Below, piece by piece: positions 22,888 to 34,849 of a DNA stretch of 57,334 nucleotides. Origin of the DNA: Rhodocollybia butyracea (Eukaryota; Basidiomycota; Agaricomycetes; Agaricales; Omphalotaceae); NCBI GenBank assembly GCA_015501585.1, contig JADNRY010000388.1:1-57334 (forward strand). Reading direction: 5' to 3'. Below the pieces are notes generated by a model, which was not told the origin of the DNA, ran no database searches, and saw only the letters and a list, made by a program, of their open reading frames with translations. How positions within the stretch are numbered: the first letter of the stretch is position 1; each line of letters starts with the position of its first letter. Position numbers and translations under genes: made by a program.

Positions 22888-24966
22888 ATGATTTCTCTCC
22901 CTGCCCTTACCATCGCTATTGCAGCCTTTTTGGCAGCCCTCTATTATCGCTTGTATCAAGCTACCTCCTACTCTGGCGGACTTCCATGCATCGGGGAGCC
23001 TGGAATACTTGGCTTCCTCAACGCAGCCGTTCGTTGTCGTGCTGACATGAAAGGGGTCTTGGAGGAGGGACGAATGAGATGGGGAGGTCGTCCGTTTGTT
23101 GTCCGTACCTTCGTAAGTCGGAGCCCATTTGCGTTGAATCAGCCTTCATGGTTACTCATCGTCACCAGTCTGGAATCCTCTTTGTCTTGGGCAGTGAATT
23201 CGTAGAGACCATCAAGTCTGACTCTGACAAAACTGTAAGCAAAATTCGGATGCCCAATTCGAGCGTCACTGACTTCCGGTCCCCCAGTTCGACCAAACGA
23301 ATGCCTTTACCCAAGTGCTCCTTCAGAAGTATACCCTGGACGTTACTGATAGGACTGCTCTTGTGAACGTGCTGCGTACATCCGTTAACCGTTCTATGGA
23401 GAGCTACATTGGTCCGCTTCTAGAGGAGACTCAGCTTTCCATCAATGATGCATTCAAACCCAAGCCAGAAACAGGTACTTTTCACGCCAGGCTATGATAT
23501 CGTTCTCAACTAAAGACTCCCCACACAGGTCTCATCGACATCCCAATTGTACATGTGCTTGATGCGTTGATTGCCCGGGTGACCAACCGCGTTATTGTCG
23601 GCGAACAGTTGTGCAGAAGCCCAGAGTATCTCCAAGTGATGTCGAGGTTCATTCGAAACATGCGTAAGCATGCGGGTTATCTACGTATCACTCCGCCTGC
23701 TTTGAGACCGTACGTTCAGATTCTGCATCTTTCTCGATGGTACCATAACCTCTTTCTCCCAGGATTCTATCCTATATATTCTTCTTCACCGGTGGTAGAC
23801 GTGAGCCACTCAAGGGCCTCCGCCCGTATGTCAAAGCTTGTATCGAGGAGTCGGAAATTGCTAACGAGGATGTGTGTGGATATTCCGTAAATTACACTAA
23901 CAATGAACTCACTTCCAAATTCTAGAAATCCATGGTTCATGCCCTCATCCGCAACCCAGCGTCTGTCAAAACTGTCGAGGAAATCTCCAAACGTGTTCTC
24001 TTCCTCAACTTTGCTTCGACACACACGTCGTAAGTTCTCTTTAGCGATATCTATACACCTTCAATCAGTCTATATCATAACTGTCTTCGCGTAGCTCTGT
24101 CATGCTCAGCCGCACTCTCTTCGAAATTGCTACACTCCCACGGACCGAAATTGACGAAATTCGAGCAGAAGTCATGCAGGCACTCAAAGAGGAAGGCGGC
24201 TGGACGAAGAAAGCCCTCTCCAGGTTCGGCAGGATCGATAGCGCTCTCACCGAAGTAGGACGTGTCTTCGGCCTCGCACATGGTATGTCTTTGCCCTTAA
24301 GTATATCACAACTTCCATGATAGCTAACTGTCACTGTACAATTTTGGCGTGTGTGTATCAGTGGGTTCCCACCGTATTACTCTCCAAGATCTCAACCTCG
24401 GCGACGGAACCTGCATCCCTCGTGGGGCCACAGTCGTGATAGACCATCAACCGGTCCACTTTGACGAGGAATACTACGAAGATCCTGACAAATGCGACCT
24501 GCTCCGATTCTACAAGCTACGTCAAAAGGAAGCCAGACCAGCCACTGATCCCAAACATACTTTCGTTTCTGCTGACGGACACGTAAGTCGCTACGGATAC
24601 AGTTAACCATATGATATACTGATTCATCTCATTAAAGGCACTCGTTTTTGGAACAGGTAAGTAGATACTATGAGCCGCTCATGTTCTTGATACTTATATC
24701 TGTTCTTGGGATACAGGTCGCCATGCTTGCCCAGGTCGTTTCTTTGCGAGTGTATGTCTCTCATCTCCCTAACGCAAAAATCACTACTAAATTATCTTGT
24801 ACAATCACCTCTCCAGTACTTGTTAAAGATCATCATTGGTCACATCCTACTCAACTATGACTTATCCTACCCTTCCGGTGTCAAGGGCAGCCCAAAGACG
24901 ATTCAATTCAACAGAGCTATTTTCCCGGACCCCCGTGCCACCTTGATTTTCACGAAACGCCACTAA
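22888..24966 (+). CDS. Cytochrome P450 (ent-kaurene-oxidase-like)
   Basis: ATG 22888 starts an N-terminal anchor (LTIAIAAFLAALYYRLYQ). Exons read FLNAAVRCRADMKGVLEEGR, FVLGSEFVETIKSDSDKT, FTQVLLQKYTLDVTDRTALV, RVTNRVIVGEQLCRSPEYLQ, FFTGGRREPLKGLRPYVKAC. The I-helix region reads FASTHTSSVMLSRTLFE, the ExxR is EVGR in SALTEVGRVFGLAH, and GATVVIDHQPVHFDEEYYED follows. The haem loop FGTGRHACPGRFFAS is divided by two introns. The C-terminus LNYDLSYPSGVKG..RATLIFTKRH ends at 24966. Splice phases are consistent and the gene looks intact. Similar P450s oxidise diterpenes and other hydrophobic substrates. It faces the esterase and terpene synthase genes on the same strand. Confidence 0.92.
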
Positions 24967-25685
24967 ACGATGCTACGAGTGATTTGGAACGTTGTTGTCA
25001 CTTTGACGGGTCAAAGAAAAGACTACGAGAAACTCGAAGCTAGCCTGAGGGCTTCGGTTGTTATGCCTCTACATAGAGAATGTATAGAACTATTTTGAAT
25101 GACTTGAATGACGAGAGTGTTTCTTGCGTTGGTCTGGTTGTAAAAGTGTGTTGACAGCTATCTAGCAAACCGGGGCCCCGTACAAAAGTTTTATCTGTGC
25201 GGCCGTCCCGATGCTTACAGACGTCCTGATACTTGCAGAAACATGGTGGTTCTGTACAGGCGAACCCCTTTCTCTTCAAGTACTCGACTGAAAGTATTGC
25301 AGGTGATAACACCAAGGTTACGTCGATATATCACAGGTAAGATCGAGAACTGGATTATCTATTCTTTTGCGACTCGTTTTCTGGAGTATGCCTCTGATTT
25401 GGAGAATGGAGAATGCAAACTATGATAATCTCAAGATCGTGTCAAACCATTGGTTCTTGATTGTTGTTTTTACGTACAGAGTTTTAATTTATGCCGAGTA
25501 GCGATCCTTGCGGTTTGTACCGCTGACATTCGAGCTGGTGCGGCTACTCAGTACTCAGTACCCAGTTCTCGTTCATAAGATGAATTGTGGCGCTGCGTAT
25601 GTACATTCCAGCATGGCTCTAACAACCCCTGTCATTTCAAGCAAATAAATAATCCTTGCAATGCGGAAAGGCGTGGTGTATAACC
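24967..25685. other. No recognised gene
   Basis: Intergenic between the third P450 and the esterase gene; no motif-bearing frame. Confidence 0.45.
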
Positions 25686-26972
25686 ATGCCCCTCCAACAG
25701 CAGCTCACAATCAGAGAGCGCTGGCAAATATGGGGAAAACTGGCCATGCTACGTGAGTAAACTATGGCATTAATCTGACCACTGTCTTACGATCGTTTCA
25801 GCCTCAATCATGCTCCTCAGTGCCCTGACATCTCCTCTGCAGAAGGATAAACCATTCAAACGCGCAATCTTTGATGCAAGTGTACGGTATCTGACTTCGG
25901 ACATTTCCATTTCCCAGATGCAGTCTTTGAGCAAGAGTGGAGTCGTGGTATACCAGGAGTGGGCTAATGCGATGGGAATTGATAGTAAGATTGAGGAGCT
26001 TGGAAAGGAGGCAAAACTTCTTTGGGTTGGTCCTCAAAGTGCTGATCGGATAGTGCTCTATATTCCAGGTCGGTCCTTCGTCATTTTATTTAACATATGT
26101 GGAAATTGATACGGTACTTAAAGGTGGAGGATATGTGAACCCCATAACCGACTACATGATTCAGTTTTTCCATCGAATACAACAAGAAACCAACAAGAAA
26201 ATGAAGGGTGAAGAGATTGCGGTTGTCGTTCTTGACTACTGTTCGTGCACACTCGAAAAATCTTTATGGTGGTACCTAATCAACGCCTTCCACAGCTCAA
26301 TTCCCCTCAACCTTCCCAACTCAACTAATCCAGCTCATTTCTGCTGTCGAGCGCCTGTTTACAGCGGGCGTAAAGCCTTCAGGTCTAACCCTCATAGGAG
26401 ATTCAGCCGGTGCCAATATCATCCTTCAATTTCTTTCTCACACGCTTCATCCTATCCCCGAAATCCCTCCTTCACCTCTCTCTACGAGGGATACTATGAA
26501 CTCTCTTCAAGGAGTCTGCCTTATATCTCCTTGGGTCGGTCTCAACGAAGCAACTCCTTCTCATTTCCAGAATGACGCTTATGATATATTAGCATCGAAG
26601 GTACGTACTTACGCTCAACGCTTATCAGAGTCCATTAACAATAAACAGACGCTCCTTTACTGGGGATCCGCCTACGTAGCCAAAGTTCCTGGGTTCATGC
26701 ACCACTATATCAAAGTCAGCTGTGCACCCAAGAATTGGTTTGACGGCATTGGGAAATTAGTCAATCGAGTCCTGATAACTGCTGGAGGGAGCGAGGTTCT
26801 TCTGGATGATGCTGTTAATCTGAAAGAGACCTTAGCTAAAGTGCATCCGGATGTTAATATTGATATTGAGGTGGGCGGGGTACATGATGAGCCCATATTG
26901 GATAGTGGAGCAAATGTGAAGACGTTGGGACGTGTTGCGTATGTGATGATTGATTGGCTGGCTGCTGAATGA
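25686..26972 (+). CDS. Alpha/beta hydrolase, hormone-sensitive-lipase (HSL) type esterase
   Basis: ATG 25686 (MPLQQQLTIRERWQIWGKLA) splices to a long exon ending VLYIPG, which joins to GGGYVNPITDY, giving the oxyanion-hole motif GGGY. A further splice gives LISAVERLFTAGVKPSGL, the nucleophile elbow GDSAGAN, and GVCLISPWVGLNE. After an intron of about 50 nt come LLYWGSAYVAKVPGFMHHYI, NRVLITAGGSEVLLDDAV (acidic residue of the triad) and GGVHDEPIL (His of the triad), stop at 26972. Complete triad and no lesion. Such enzymes hydrolyse esters of small or acylated metabolites. A degraded copy of its 3' end lies at 30205-30555. Confidence 0.92.
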
Positions 26973-28391
26973 TGTCGTACTCTTCTTGTGTAGTCCAAAT
27001 GTATTCTCTTGTGCCTAAGTTGAAATAGTCCTCAACTATATTGGGCCACTCCTTCTACGGTTCATAAGTATGTATCTTTTTTGGGAGCAAGAGAATTAAG
27101 ATCAGTGAACATTCAGGAATTCCAAGTCCTAGTCCGAGTCCGAGTACCAGTACGATTTCGAGCCTAGTCTGAGCCAAGTATTCACCTGCACTCGGACCCG
27201 GGCTCGGATAATTCAGAATTGCTATAATCAGCCACGACAGCGCCTGCAGGAGATTTCTGATATTTTGGTTCAAGGGCTCCAAGATCACGGTAAGTACTAG
27301 TTATTCTCTGCGGAGTCCAGCTTTTCTATTATACTCGCACCACAGTGCGTTAGACTTCCTTTTGTGTTTGTCTATCCAGTTTTGGAAAGCTCCACAGACC
27401 TTCGGTCTATTATAGATACACTCCTGCTCAAGAGGCTGCTTAAAAGCCAGGCTCGGGCTCGGGTCTGAGTTCGGCCTCGGACTTCTTACATGGCTGGGTC
27501 GGGCTTTACTTAGGGTTTTGTTGAACTTCGTAGTAATGACTGAGGTACAAAGTCAAATTTGATCCATTTCATCCGTACCTCAATACAGTGTGGAAATGTA
27601 TGGAGAGGTATGACAAAACGCGCACGGCAAAGTATGTATGGAACAAGTATGGAATTAGTTTTTCCTATGCAGCCCACACGCCAAGTCACTGATGTTCAAT
27701 ACCTAGAAACTGCACGCAATGTACGCTTTACTACCTGCAAGTATGGAAAATGAGATGGTGTAGACAGATGAAAAGCCAATGAAAAGCAAAAGGGCATTAC
27801 CACATCCCAGAGTCAATTATGGTGGCGGTACCAAGAACTCAATAGACATCTCAAACAAGTCTCCAAACCAAAAAAAAAGCTAGGCCGAAAATAGGCGGGC
27901 CGGTAACACAGCTTGAGTGCTACTATCTACATCAATTTATTGATCGTGAGATACGTCGTTTATAAGAGACTGAGTGAAAAGGTAGCCCAATAGTGCTGCA
28001 ACATTGCTAACTTAAATAAGTCTAGTTGAACGGGAAAGTCAATACAAGTTGCTTTGAGGTTGCCAGCCGCGAAACCCTCAGGTATGGTTGGGCCGGTTTG
28101 AGCCTTTTAAGACAAAAAGTGTTAATTCCTAGACTAAGACGAGATTACAATGTTTAGGCAGCAAATAAGCTGGTATGCTGACTAGGATAAGAGTTTCGTA
28201 CTAATCACACTAACAGTGCCTGTTTGAGCTTTTGGACCATACAATGTATTAGACCCTTCACTCCGAGTCCTGACTCCTTCATTCCTCAGTTGTCGGAAAA
28301 CCCACAGGTCATGTGGCGGAGTACATCGATGAGTATTAAAGAGACATCCAACCCCAGACTCTTTTCATCATCCTATCCATACCTCTTTGTT
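26973..28391. other. No recognised gene; G/C-rich simple repeats
   Basis: Contains low-complexity stretches made of GAGTC/CGAGTC and CGGGCT units around 27128-27210 and 27450-27500. No motif-bearing frame. The last few hundred bases lead into the terpene synthase; an in-frame extension upstream of its chosen start is open from 28224. Confidence 0.4.
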
Positions 28392-29939
28392 ATGGCGGTC
28401 ACGCAACTTGCCCAGCAGCAGGAGTCCCTGCCTCGTACAAGATTGGCGCAACAGACTTCTTCTATTCCCGTATGCCTCCCGGACATGTTTGCGCTCTTCC
28501 TGTCCGGGACCCCAGAGCTCAACCCACACTATGAAATGGTAAGGCAGGAGGCTGAAGCGTGGATCTCCAAGTAAGCTTCCGCATATCAGCCCCAACATTA
28601 CTCGTCGATAACTGACCGTCTTCCTATTAGCGAATGCTCTTTTGACCCCAGATCCGACAGAATATTAAAGAACACGAACTTTTCATACTTTTGTGCAATC
28701 GCAGTCCCCGACGCATCACCAGAAGAGCTTCGAACTGTGTGTGATTGGGGAAACTGGGTATGTACGGCTTTGTGGAAAATCATAGCATAGTTTCGCCTGC
28801 TTATACTGGGAATTGCAACTTTCACGTAGGTCTTCCCATTTGACGATAGTAAGTATGCTCCCGATTGATGGACAAGTACCGGCTAAATCATGCGGGATGG
28901 TAGAGTTTGACACTGGAGGACTCAAAGATGATCCAGAGCGTGCTCAGGAGCTGGTCAACAAATTACTGGCAGGAATGGTCGAAAATGAGGAGCTATCCAC
29001 TTATGAAGAAGACTCTTTGGTTCGAGTTCACAATTCAGTATGGGACCGCATTAGAAGGGCATCCTCTCCAGGTTAATTCATTTTTGTTGAGAGCTGTGAA
29101 CATAAACTAATGTCAACCTAGGTATCCGACGTAGGTTCGCAAAGTCAATGGGTGACTACTGTACTGGGACTGTTGAGCAAGTCCGCGCTTGCTCTAGTGG
29201 GAGAACTCCTTCGCTGGAAGAGATGTTCACTATGCGAAGGCATTCTTCTGGAGTCTCGCCTCTTTTTGCGCTTGTGGAGTCCGTCAAAGGTTAATCCTTC
29301 CAGGTTGAAAGATGTACTGACACGGCTGTACCAGATATGCCCACAAACTGGATCTTCCGGATTCTGTGTTTGAGACTCAAAGCATCAAGGAGATCGAGCG
29401 AATTGGAATTGATTTTGTACTGCTGTCAGTATTCTGGTGTGATTTTAGGCGAAGGATTCTGATTGACTGCAGGCAAAATGATATCCTTTCTTACTGTAAA
29501 GAAGAGGTACGTTTAGCACCGTTTAGTTCCAAGACCCAGCACCTATTTATTATTTTTCAGAGAGAAGGCGTCACACACAACCTCGTAGCCACATGCCGTC
29601 GCTCTGGGATGCCAGCACAGATGGCATTCAACTACGTGGGCAGCATGCTTATCTCTCGGTATCGCGACTGGTACCTTGCTCTGGCAGAGCTGCCGAGTTG
29701 GGGTGAGCGGATCGATTATGCAGTTCAGGAATACATCCGCGGGGTGGCTAATATTGTCAAAGCCAATCTTAACTGGAGGTGAGGCGCAGACGATTTCGCA
29801 TTGCTATTCATTCACAAGCATTATAATTCCACCCAGTTTCCACTCCGGAAGATATTTTGGAAAGGCAAATGAGGACATACGAAAGACGTGGATGGTAACT
29901 GTACAACCTCAAATGGCTGATATCAAGTTGGATATATGA
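28392..29939 (+). CDS. Sesquiterpene synthase (class I terpene cyclase)
   Basis: The first exon reads VCLPDMFALFLSGTPELNPH with Met 28392 chosen because it lies shortly before this conserved start; an upstream Met at 28224 is possible. Exons join to NTNFSYFCAIAVPDASPEEL and CDWGNWVFPFDD, then across an intron to KFDTGGLKDDPERAQEL, so the metal motif is DDKFD (DDxxD type). FALVE splices at GTCCGT to YAHKLDLPDSVFE. The second metal site is NDILSYCKEE (NDxxSxxKE). The C-terminus has NLNWSFHSGRYFGKANED and ends at 29939. All phases fit and both metal sites are present, so it should be active, ionising farnesyl diphosphate in the cytosol. The product cannot be told from sequence. Confidence 0.92.
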
Positions 29940-30204
29940 AGTGACCGTGGTGTACCTTGTGGCTAGAAGTGCGTTGGATATTATTCAAGTTTGCTTTGTT
30001 ATTATTTGCTTTGTTACTATTTGCTTTGTTATACTTTTATTAACCATTTATGGAGTGTTGTCCAGTGTTGTCATAAGTATTGTAATCACTAGTCTGAAAT
30101 AATGGGAGCTCATCTGACTATGTCAAGCAACTCTGAAATGAGATTAAGTGAAAAGTGAAAGACTGACTCTGTCTGCAACTTGGTGAGGAAATGGGGGCAA
30201 GATG

Positions 30205-30555
30205 TTCCTACGTAGCCAGAGCCCCTGACTTCATGCACCACTACATCAAACTCGCTGTGCGCCCAAGAATTGGTTTGACTTGGTTTGACAGGATTGACAA
30301 GTTGGTTAATCAGATCCTGATAATTGTCTGAGGAGCTAAGTTCTTCTAGACAATGCTGTTAAATTGAAAGAGACGTTAGCCAAAGCCTTGCATCCGGATG
30401 TTGGTATTGATAATATTGAGGGGGGGCACATGAGGCTATACTAGTATTGGATAGTGGAACAAAATACGTCAAGACGTGTAGCACCTGTGATAATTGATTG
30501 CCTGGCCGCTGGATGATATATATACTCTGCTTGTGTATTCCAAGTTTATTCTCCA
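30205..30555 (+). pseudogene. Decayed partial copy of the esterase gene 3' end
   Basis: DNA from CCTACGTAGCC onward follows 26660-27010 base for base in long blocks (ATGCACCACTA.ATCAAA, GAATTGGTTTGAC, GCATCCGGATGTT) and even past the stop codon, but with a small duplication, several indels and stops. No open frame remains. It sits just after the terpene synthase. Confidence 0.88.
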
Positions 30556-31014
30556 TATTTTCCTAATCCGAATTAGGTCTCAGCTAGCTTATTTACTTAC
30601 CATGGTTGCGGGCTGGGCTTGGCGTAAAGTTGAGGTTCTTAATAGTAAAGAGTCCAGACCGTAATTCAGGCGTCAAGATGGAGTGTTCGCTGTCAACTTG
30701 TACATAAACCTCCTTCTCGGTCCCCGGGCACCCGGGCCCCCAGGGGAAGTTGGATCTTGCCACTAATTGATAACGTCTACTAAGCATAGCGAATGGTGCT
30801 AACAAATTCCACAAACTGAAGGAAATGCCCTTTTTGCAAGTCACGGTAGATTTCTTGTTCAAACACCGCCAACCTCCTATACCAAGCGAAGAAGCGCGCC
30901 ACTTTCCAGAAATCGATCACCGACTTTCGATTACATAAATTTCAAGTATAAAGCAGGTATAAAGTCAACGTACGAACGAGTCCCTATTCTTCGACTTCTT
31001 TATCCGCAGCAGTA
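30556..31014. other. Upstream region of the ADC-like gene
   Basis: No coding frame recognised. Promoter of the next gene should lie here. Confidence 0.4.
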
Positions 31015-32231
31015 ATGTCCGATTTTATTGTCGCTCCAGCGTGAGTTTTGTCTTGCAAAATCTTATACAAATAGTTCATCATAGTTATTCAATTTTCTTC
31101 AAAAAGACCCTGGCATCTCAAAGCGCGCACATGGGTATTCGCGGTGTCTTCAGAAGCCGGATCCAAAGACGCCAACAACCTCCCAGCTGGGTGGGCTGCA
31201 CCGTGGCAAGCCGATGCACTTGCTGCGGGTGGCGAATTTATTGGAGGGCCAGCGGTGGTAATGGTATGCCAGCATTTGAACGAAATTCTTAACTAGGTTC
31301 TGAGTGCATTTCCCATCCAGCTAGTTCAGTATTCCGATACTCCAGTCGGTACGTATTCCTTGAGAACCAGGGGTTATCACCATGCGTCTGCGGGAAAAGC
31401 TGATTCTTGACTATTTCTACCTTCTTCAGGCCGCTGTGAGCGATTCATTTTGTAAATGATTTTGCTCCGTTGATTTTGAAACATTATTCAGATGACGAAC
31501 TCGGATATTTCCCTGGAAGATGGAGGTATGCAGATGGATCCATAGGCTTCCGAATGAGTATCATGCTTGTTTCGAGCAAAGATTCTACATGGAACGGTGA
31601 GGCCCTACTTACTTAATATTCGTTCTTCCGAGTGGACACAACCTGAACAGCTTTAACAGGTCGCCGCAATTGGAACATCCCCAGTAAGTCTCTGTGTATC
31701 GCCTTCTGCATGGTGTTTGATCTTCGACAAATTACCTTTCTGTTCGCCTACATAGAACAAGTCGCCTCCTTCAAATACGAAAGCCTGTCTAATGGCTCTT
31801 GGTCTCTCTCCGTCTCTCAGATCAGCCATGATCATTCCCTGTCCGACCCGTTATTCCAAGTAACCATCAATCCAATCTCTCTCATATCGAGACTTCCCAT
31901 CCCATTTAATTCAAGGTGGTTCGGGAAGATATTATCATTCGCCCAACCTCCGCTCCCTCAAGGATCCCAACCAGAAGAGATTGGTACTGAAAAAACCGAT
32001 GATAAATTGTGGGCGTTCTTTAAGCCAAAAATGAGTGGATGGATGTATCTGATGAAGGTTGTTCCGGAGATGAATCGGGAGAATATTACGATTCCAACTG
32101 GGGAAGCGAAAGGATCAAGGAAAGTAGTTGGTGATGGGGTTTCCTTTCCTGCGGTGGTGCCCACGGGGCTAGGTGTGTATGTGGAGGATATGCAGATAGA
32201 GTTAGGGCCGGCGATTTGGAAGGATGTTTGA
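31015..32231 (+). CDS. Acetoacetate-decarboxylase-like (ADC superfamily) protein
   Basis: ATG 31015 MSDFIVAPA splices to PWHLKARTWVFAVSSEAGSK, GWAAPWQADALAAGGEFIGG and PAVVM. The next exons read LVQYSDTPVG, a six-base micro-exon, then YDELGYFPGRWRYADGSIGF, RMSIMLVSSKDSTWNGRRNW, NIPKQVASFKYESLSNGSWS. The final exon continues ISLISRLPIPFNSRWFG and ends VEDMQIELGPAIWKDV, stop at 32231. The V-Q-Y-S-D-T-P-V-G..YDEL and NGRRNWNIPK blocks are those of fungal proteins in the ADC superfamily, whose members decarboxylate or otherwise act on small keto acids. The true reaction is unknown. Its place at the edge of the terpene region suggests a tailoring role, which is inference. Confidence 0.78.
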
Positions 32232-32748
32232 CGTTTAGCAGTGTCTGGGTAGATTATTAACTGCTGCTTACTTAGTGACAACGTTAGTGGTTTTGGACCC
32301 AGTGGTCCCTTGTGGCCGGTAAATCGCGCTCGAGCGTATCGAAACTCAAAAGGAGCGCAAGTGGATAACAGTGACCTGCACTGACTGTGGACTGAAAAGT
32401 ATCGCTCTCTGAAGCTTGAAGTGAAGTCTCGTAATGACTGGCGGTTAATATTAGGCACTGGTTCATGTAAGGATAGGCATAGTATCGACTTCGCATAGTC
32501 ACACAAAACTATGACCACCATAGTTCCTGAACTGCGCGCGCTTACTTGGCGCTTATAGGCATATTGCGTAATCATTCAACCAAAACGCCTCCCACCTTCC
32601 TTCATCTAGCTTCATCTCCTCCTCCAGCCCTCCTCTTTGCAGAACCCAGTGCACGCATACAATGACATGCCCGATCGATGTCGACAGATCGACGAAAGGA
32701 CGAACGGATATCTCCTCATTACTATGGTCTCGGTTTCGTATGCTTATA

Positions 32749-34412
32749 CTGTATGAGGGTGTAGGGAGGCAACGGTCACGGTCACAGCATACCCCGTTGC
32801 GTTGCCTAATTTTCGTCTGGTCACGGTCACGGAGGACCTGGTTGCCAGCCCCAGAACCGTGACCAAAAAACCAAGGCTTAAAAATTGTAAAAATGGTTGC
32901 CAATCCTATACTCTAAATAAAGGTTTCTTAGACGCTCAAAGTAATTTACATCAGCAACTCCCACGCAGCGGCTGTCCCGGCGGAGTCAACAGGCCGATGA
33001 TCTTTTGCGCCTCTTATAAGCTTATAGCCATATAATTGTCAAGCTACATAATCGATGAGACCATAATAAATAATGCTGTCTTGGATGTACCTCCACAGGT
33101 TAGACTTGAGCCAGTAGCCTGAGTGACTTACTACAACTTTGATAGACTATTATCGAGGGGCCACCTCTGACAAGTGCTCTGCATTGGTTTTGCTGAAGTT
33201 TCTTGAGGATCATGCTTACAGATCTGCTGTTACAATAATATGTTATGCATACCAGTGCATACCACTTATATTTGCATCACTGGACCGCTGTCAAAATGCA
33301 GAAATTGAGGGTAAGTACTTATAAACATGATGCTGATATTCCTATGGCTCAAGGCAAGATTAAAAGGAGGGGAAAAGGGACAAATATTGTTAAATTAGAC
33401 TGGTAGAATTTTGGCCTCAGGAGCCTTTGTGAAAATAGGTCTGTTACAAGTTCTGGGAACCATGAGGTCTGAGTACCTTTGAATATATGATCGGGACCCA
33501 GTTGAGCAGCTCATACCTTGGGGAAGTGTGATAGAAAATTGGGGCTAAATGGCATCCCGACTCCCAAGACATCCCAAAGACCTAATTTTTACTGTGTGCT
33601 GCAACTCCGGTAACAATAAGTTGCTGGGAAGATCCCAGAGGTCGGTCAAGAGAGAGGGAGTCCAAAACATGTTGTGGGTCCAAGTGTTTACTTAAATCCA
33701 GAATATTCAGTCAAGGAGGTACCAAATGTAAATGAAGATTTGAGCAGGGAGACGTCGATTCCTGTGAGTCCACTGAGGTACATAACTGGGACTCTCTGCC
33801 CCAATTGTCACCTTTCTGCTCCAAGCAGCCTCCAATGTTGGGCATGGCAGGCAGGATCTAAAAAGGAAAAGGTAATAGACAGGTAGGTGCTAGATTAGTT
33901 GAAGCACTATGTTCTCAACAAGGCTTAGAAAGATGTGCAAGATAAGCACCATCTTTGGGCCCGAGCAAGGCCCGAGGGGTCATGATACAAACAAAACATC
34001 CAGCTCCGCCTGCAGTGGGCCTTTTCATAGTACAAACATCCCAACCAGTGGGGTCCCAAAACCCCTTTGATGATATGAGCTGGCAGTCATATTCAAGGGT
34101 CCTGTGCTATGCCCATGTGCAAGCCTCACTGCCAGGTATTATGAATGCAAGAAGCTTCAAGGAAAGCTTTGGGAGTCCATGCATCATGATAGCATACAGT
34201 CTACAAAAGTACTTAGAAAAGCATGGTAAAACAAGGCTAATTTTTATTTGAAGACGTAAGGTAGATTTAATGTGGATATCTCCGTGACGTAGGCACGGGT
34301 CTCAAGCTTGTTTTCATTGAAGTCACGGTCAACTTGGCTTTGGTTGCTAAGTCAGGATCCAAAAATTTTGTCACGGTGAGGCACTCTGTTGCCTCCCTAC
34401 ACCCCCATACAG
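32749..34412. mobile_element. 1.66 kb TIR element with TA target duplication, no transposase seen
   Basis: The ends CTGTATGAGGGTGTAGGG.. (left) and the reverse complement of 34388-34412 agree at 24 of 25 bases, and both flanks carry TA (32747-32748, 34413-34414). A TA duplication is typical of Tc1/mariner/pogo elements. Interior frames are short and unrecognised, and inverted TCACGGTCACGG-type motifs recur near both ends. Probably a non-autonomous derivative. Confidence 0.7.
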
Positions 34413-34849
34413 TATTCAAAAAGAGGATTATTTAACAAGAGGATATTTATCGACTAGCCCTCGTGGTCTGAAGGCATTTAAGTTTCTCTCTCTTCCAATT
34501 CCTTTCTTCCCGCAATTCCAAAGTGTCTACGCCATTCACCGGCACCATGCACCCTCTCCTTCTTCCGAAATGCAATCATACCCTGAGCGCCATATCTTTT
34601 CCAAGTCTTCAATATTCAATACTCCAAATCAAGGTGCGCGGCGCAACTTACTGGCCTGGGATTATCGATTACATCTAATTCCACCTCGAGAGCTCACTTC
34701 CATTCCACGCTATGTTGTGGGCTTTGACCGAACTCACGCCTTGTCTCTTACACGTTGCGCGGTTACTAGATTATGGACCATAGGACGAAGGAAGTGCGAG
34801 GAAAAGGCAACAGTGTATGAAACACAACTATCTCTCGATCGGTGGGTGA
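34413..34849. other. No recognised gene
   Basis: Short stretch between two mobile elements, with a 100-codon plus-strand frame (34570-34872) lacking recognisable motifs. Confidence 0.35.

Noticed and set aside
27100..27510. Coding Ser/Gly-rich protein near the G/C-rich repeats
   Set aside because: Low-complexity GAGTC and CGGGCT runs explain the open frames.
29250..29340. Frameshift in the terpene synthase before YAHKLDLPD
   Set aside because: A GTCCGT donor right after GTGGA gives an in-frame join to the next exon, so no lesion is needed.
14359..32231. Polyketide or nonribosomal peptide cluster
   Set aside because: No ketosynthase, adenylation or carrier domains are present; the terpene cyclase is the only core enzyme.
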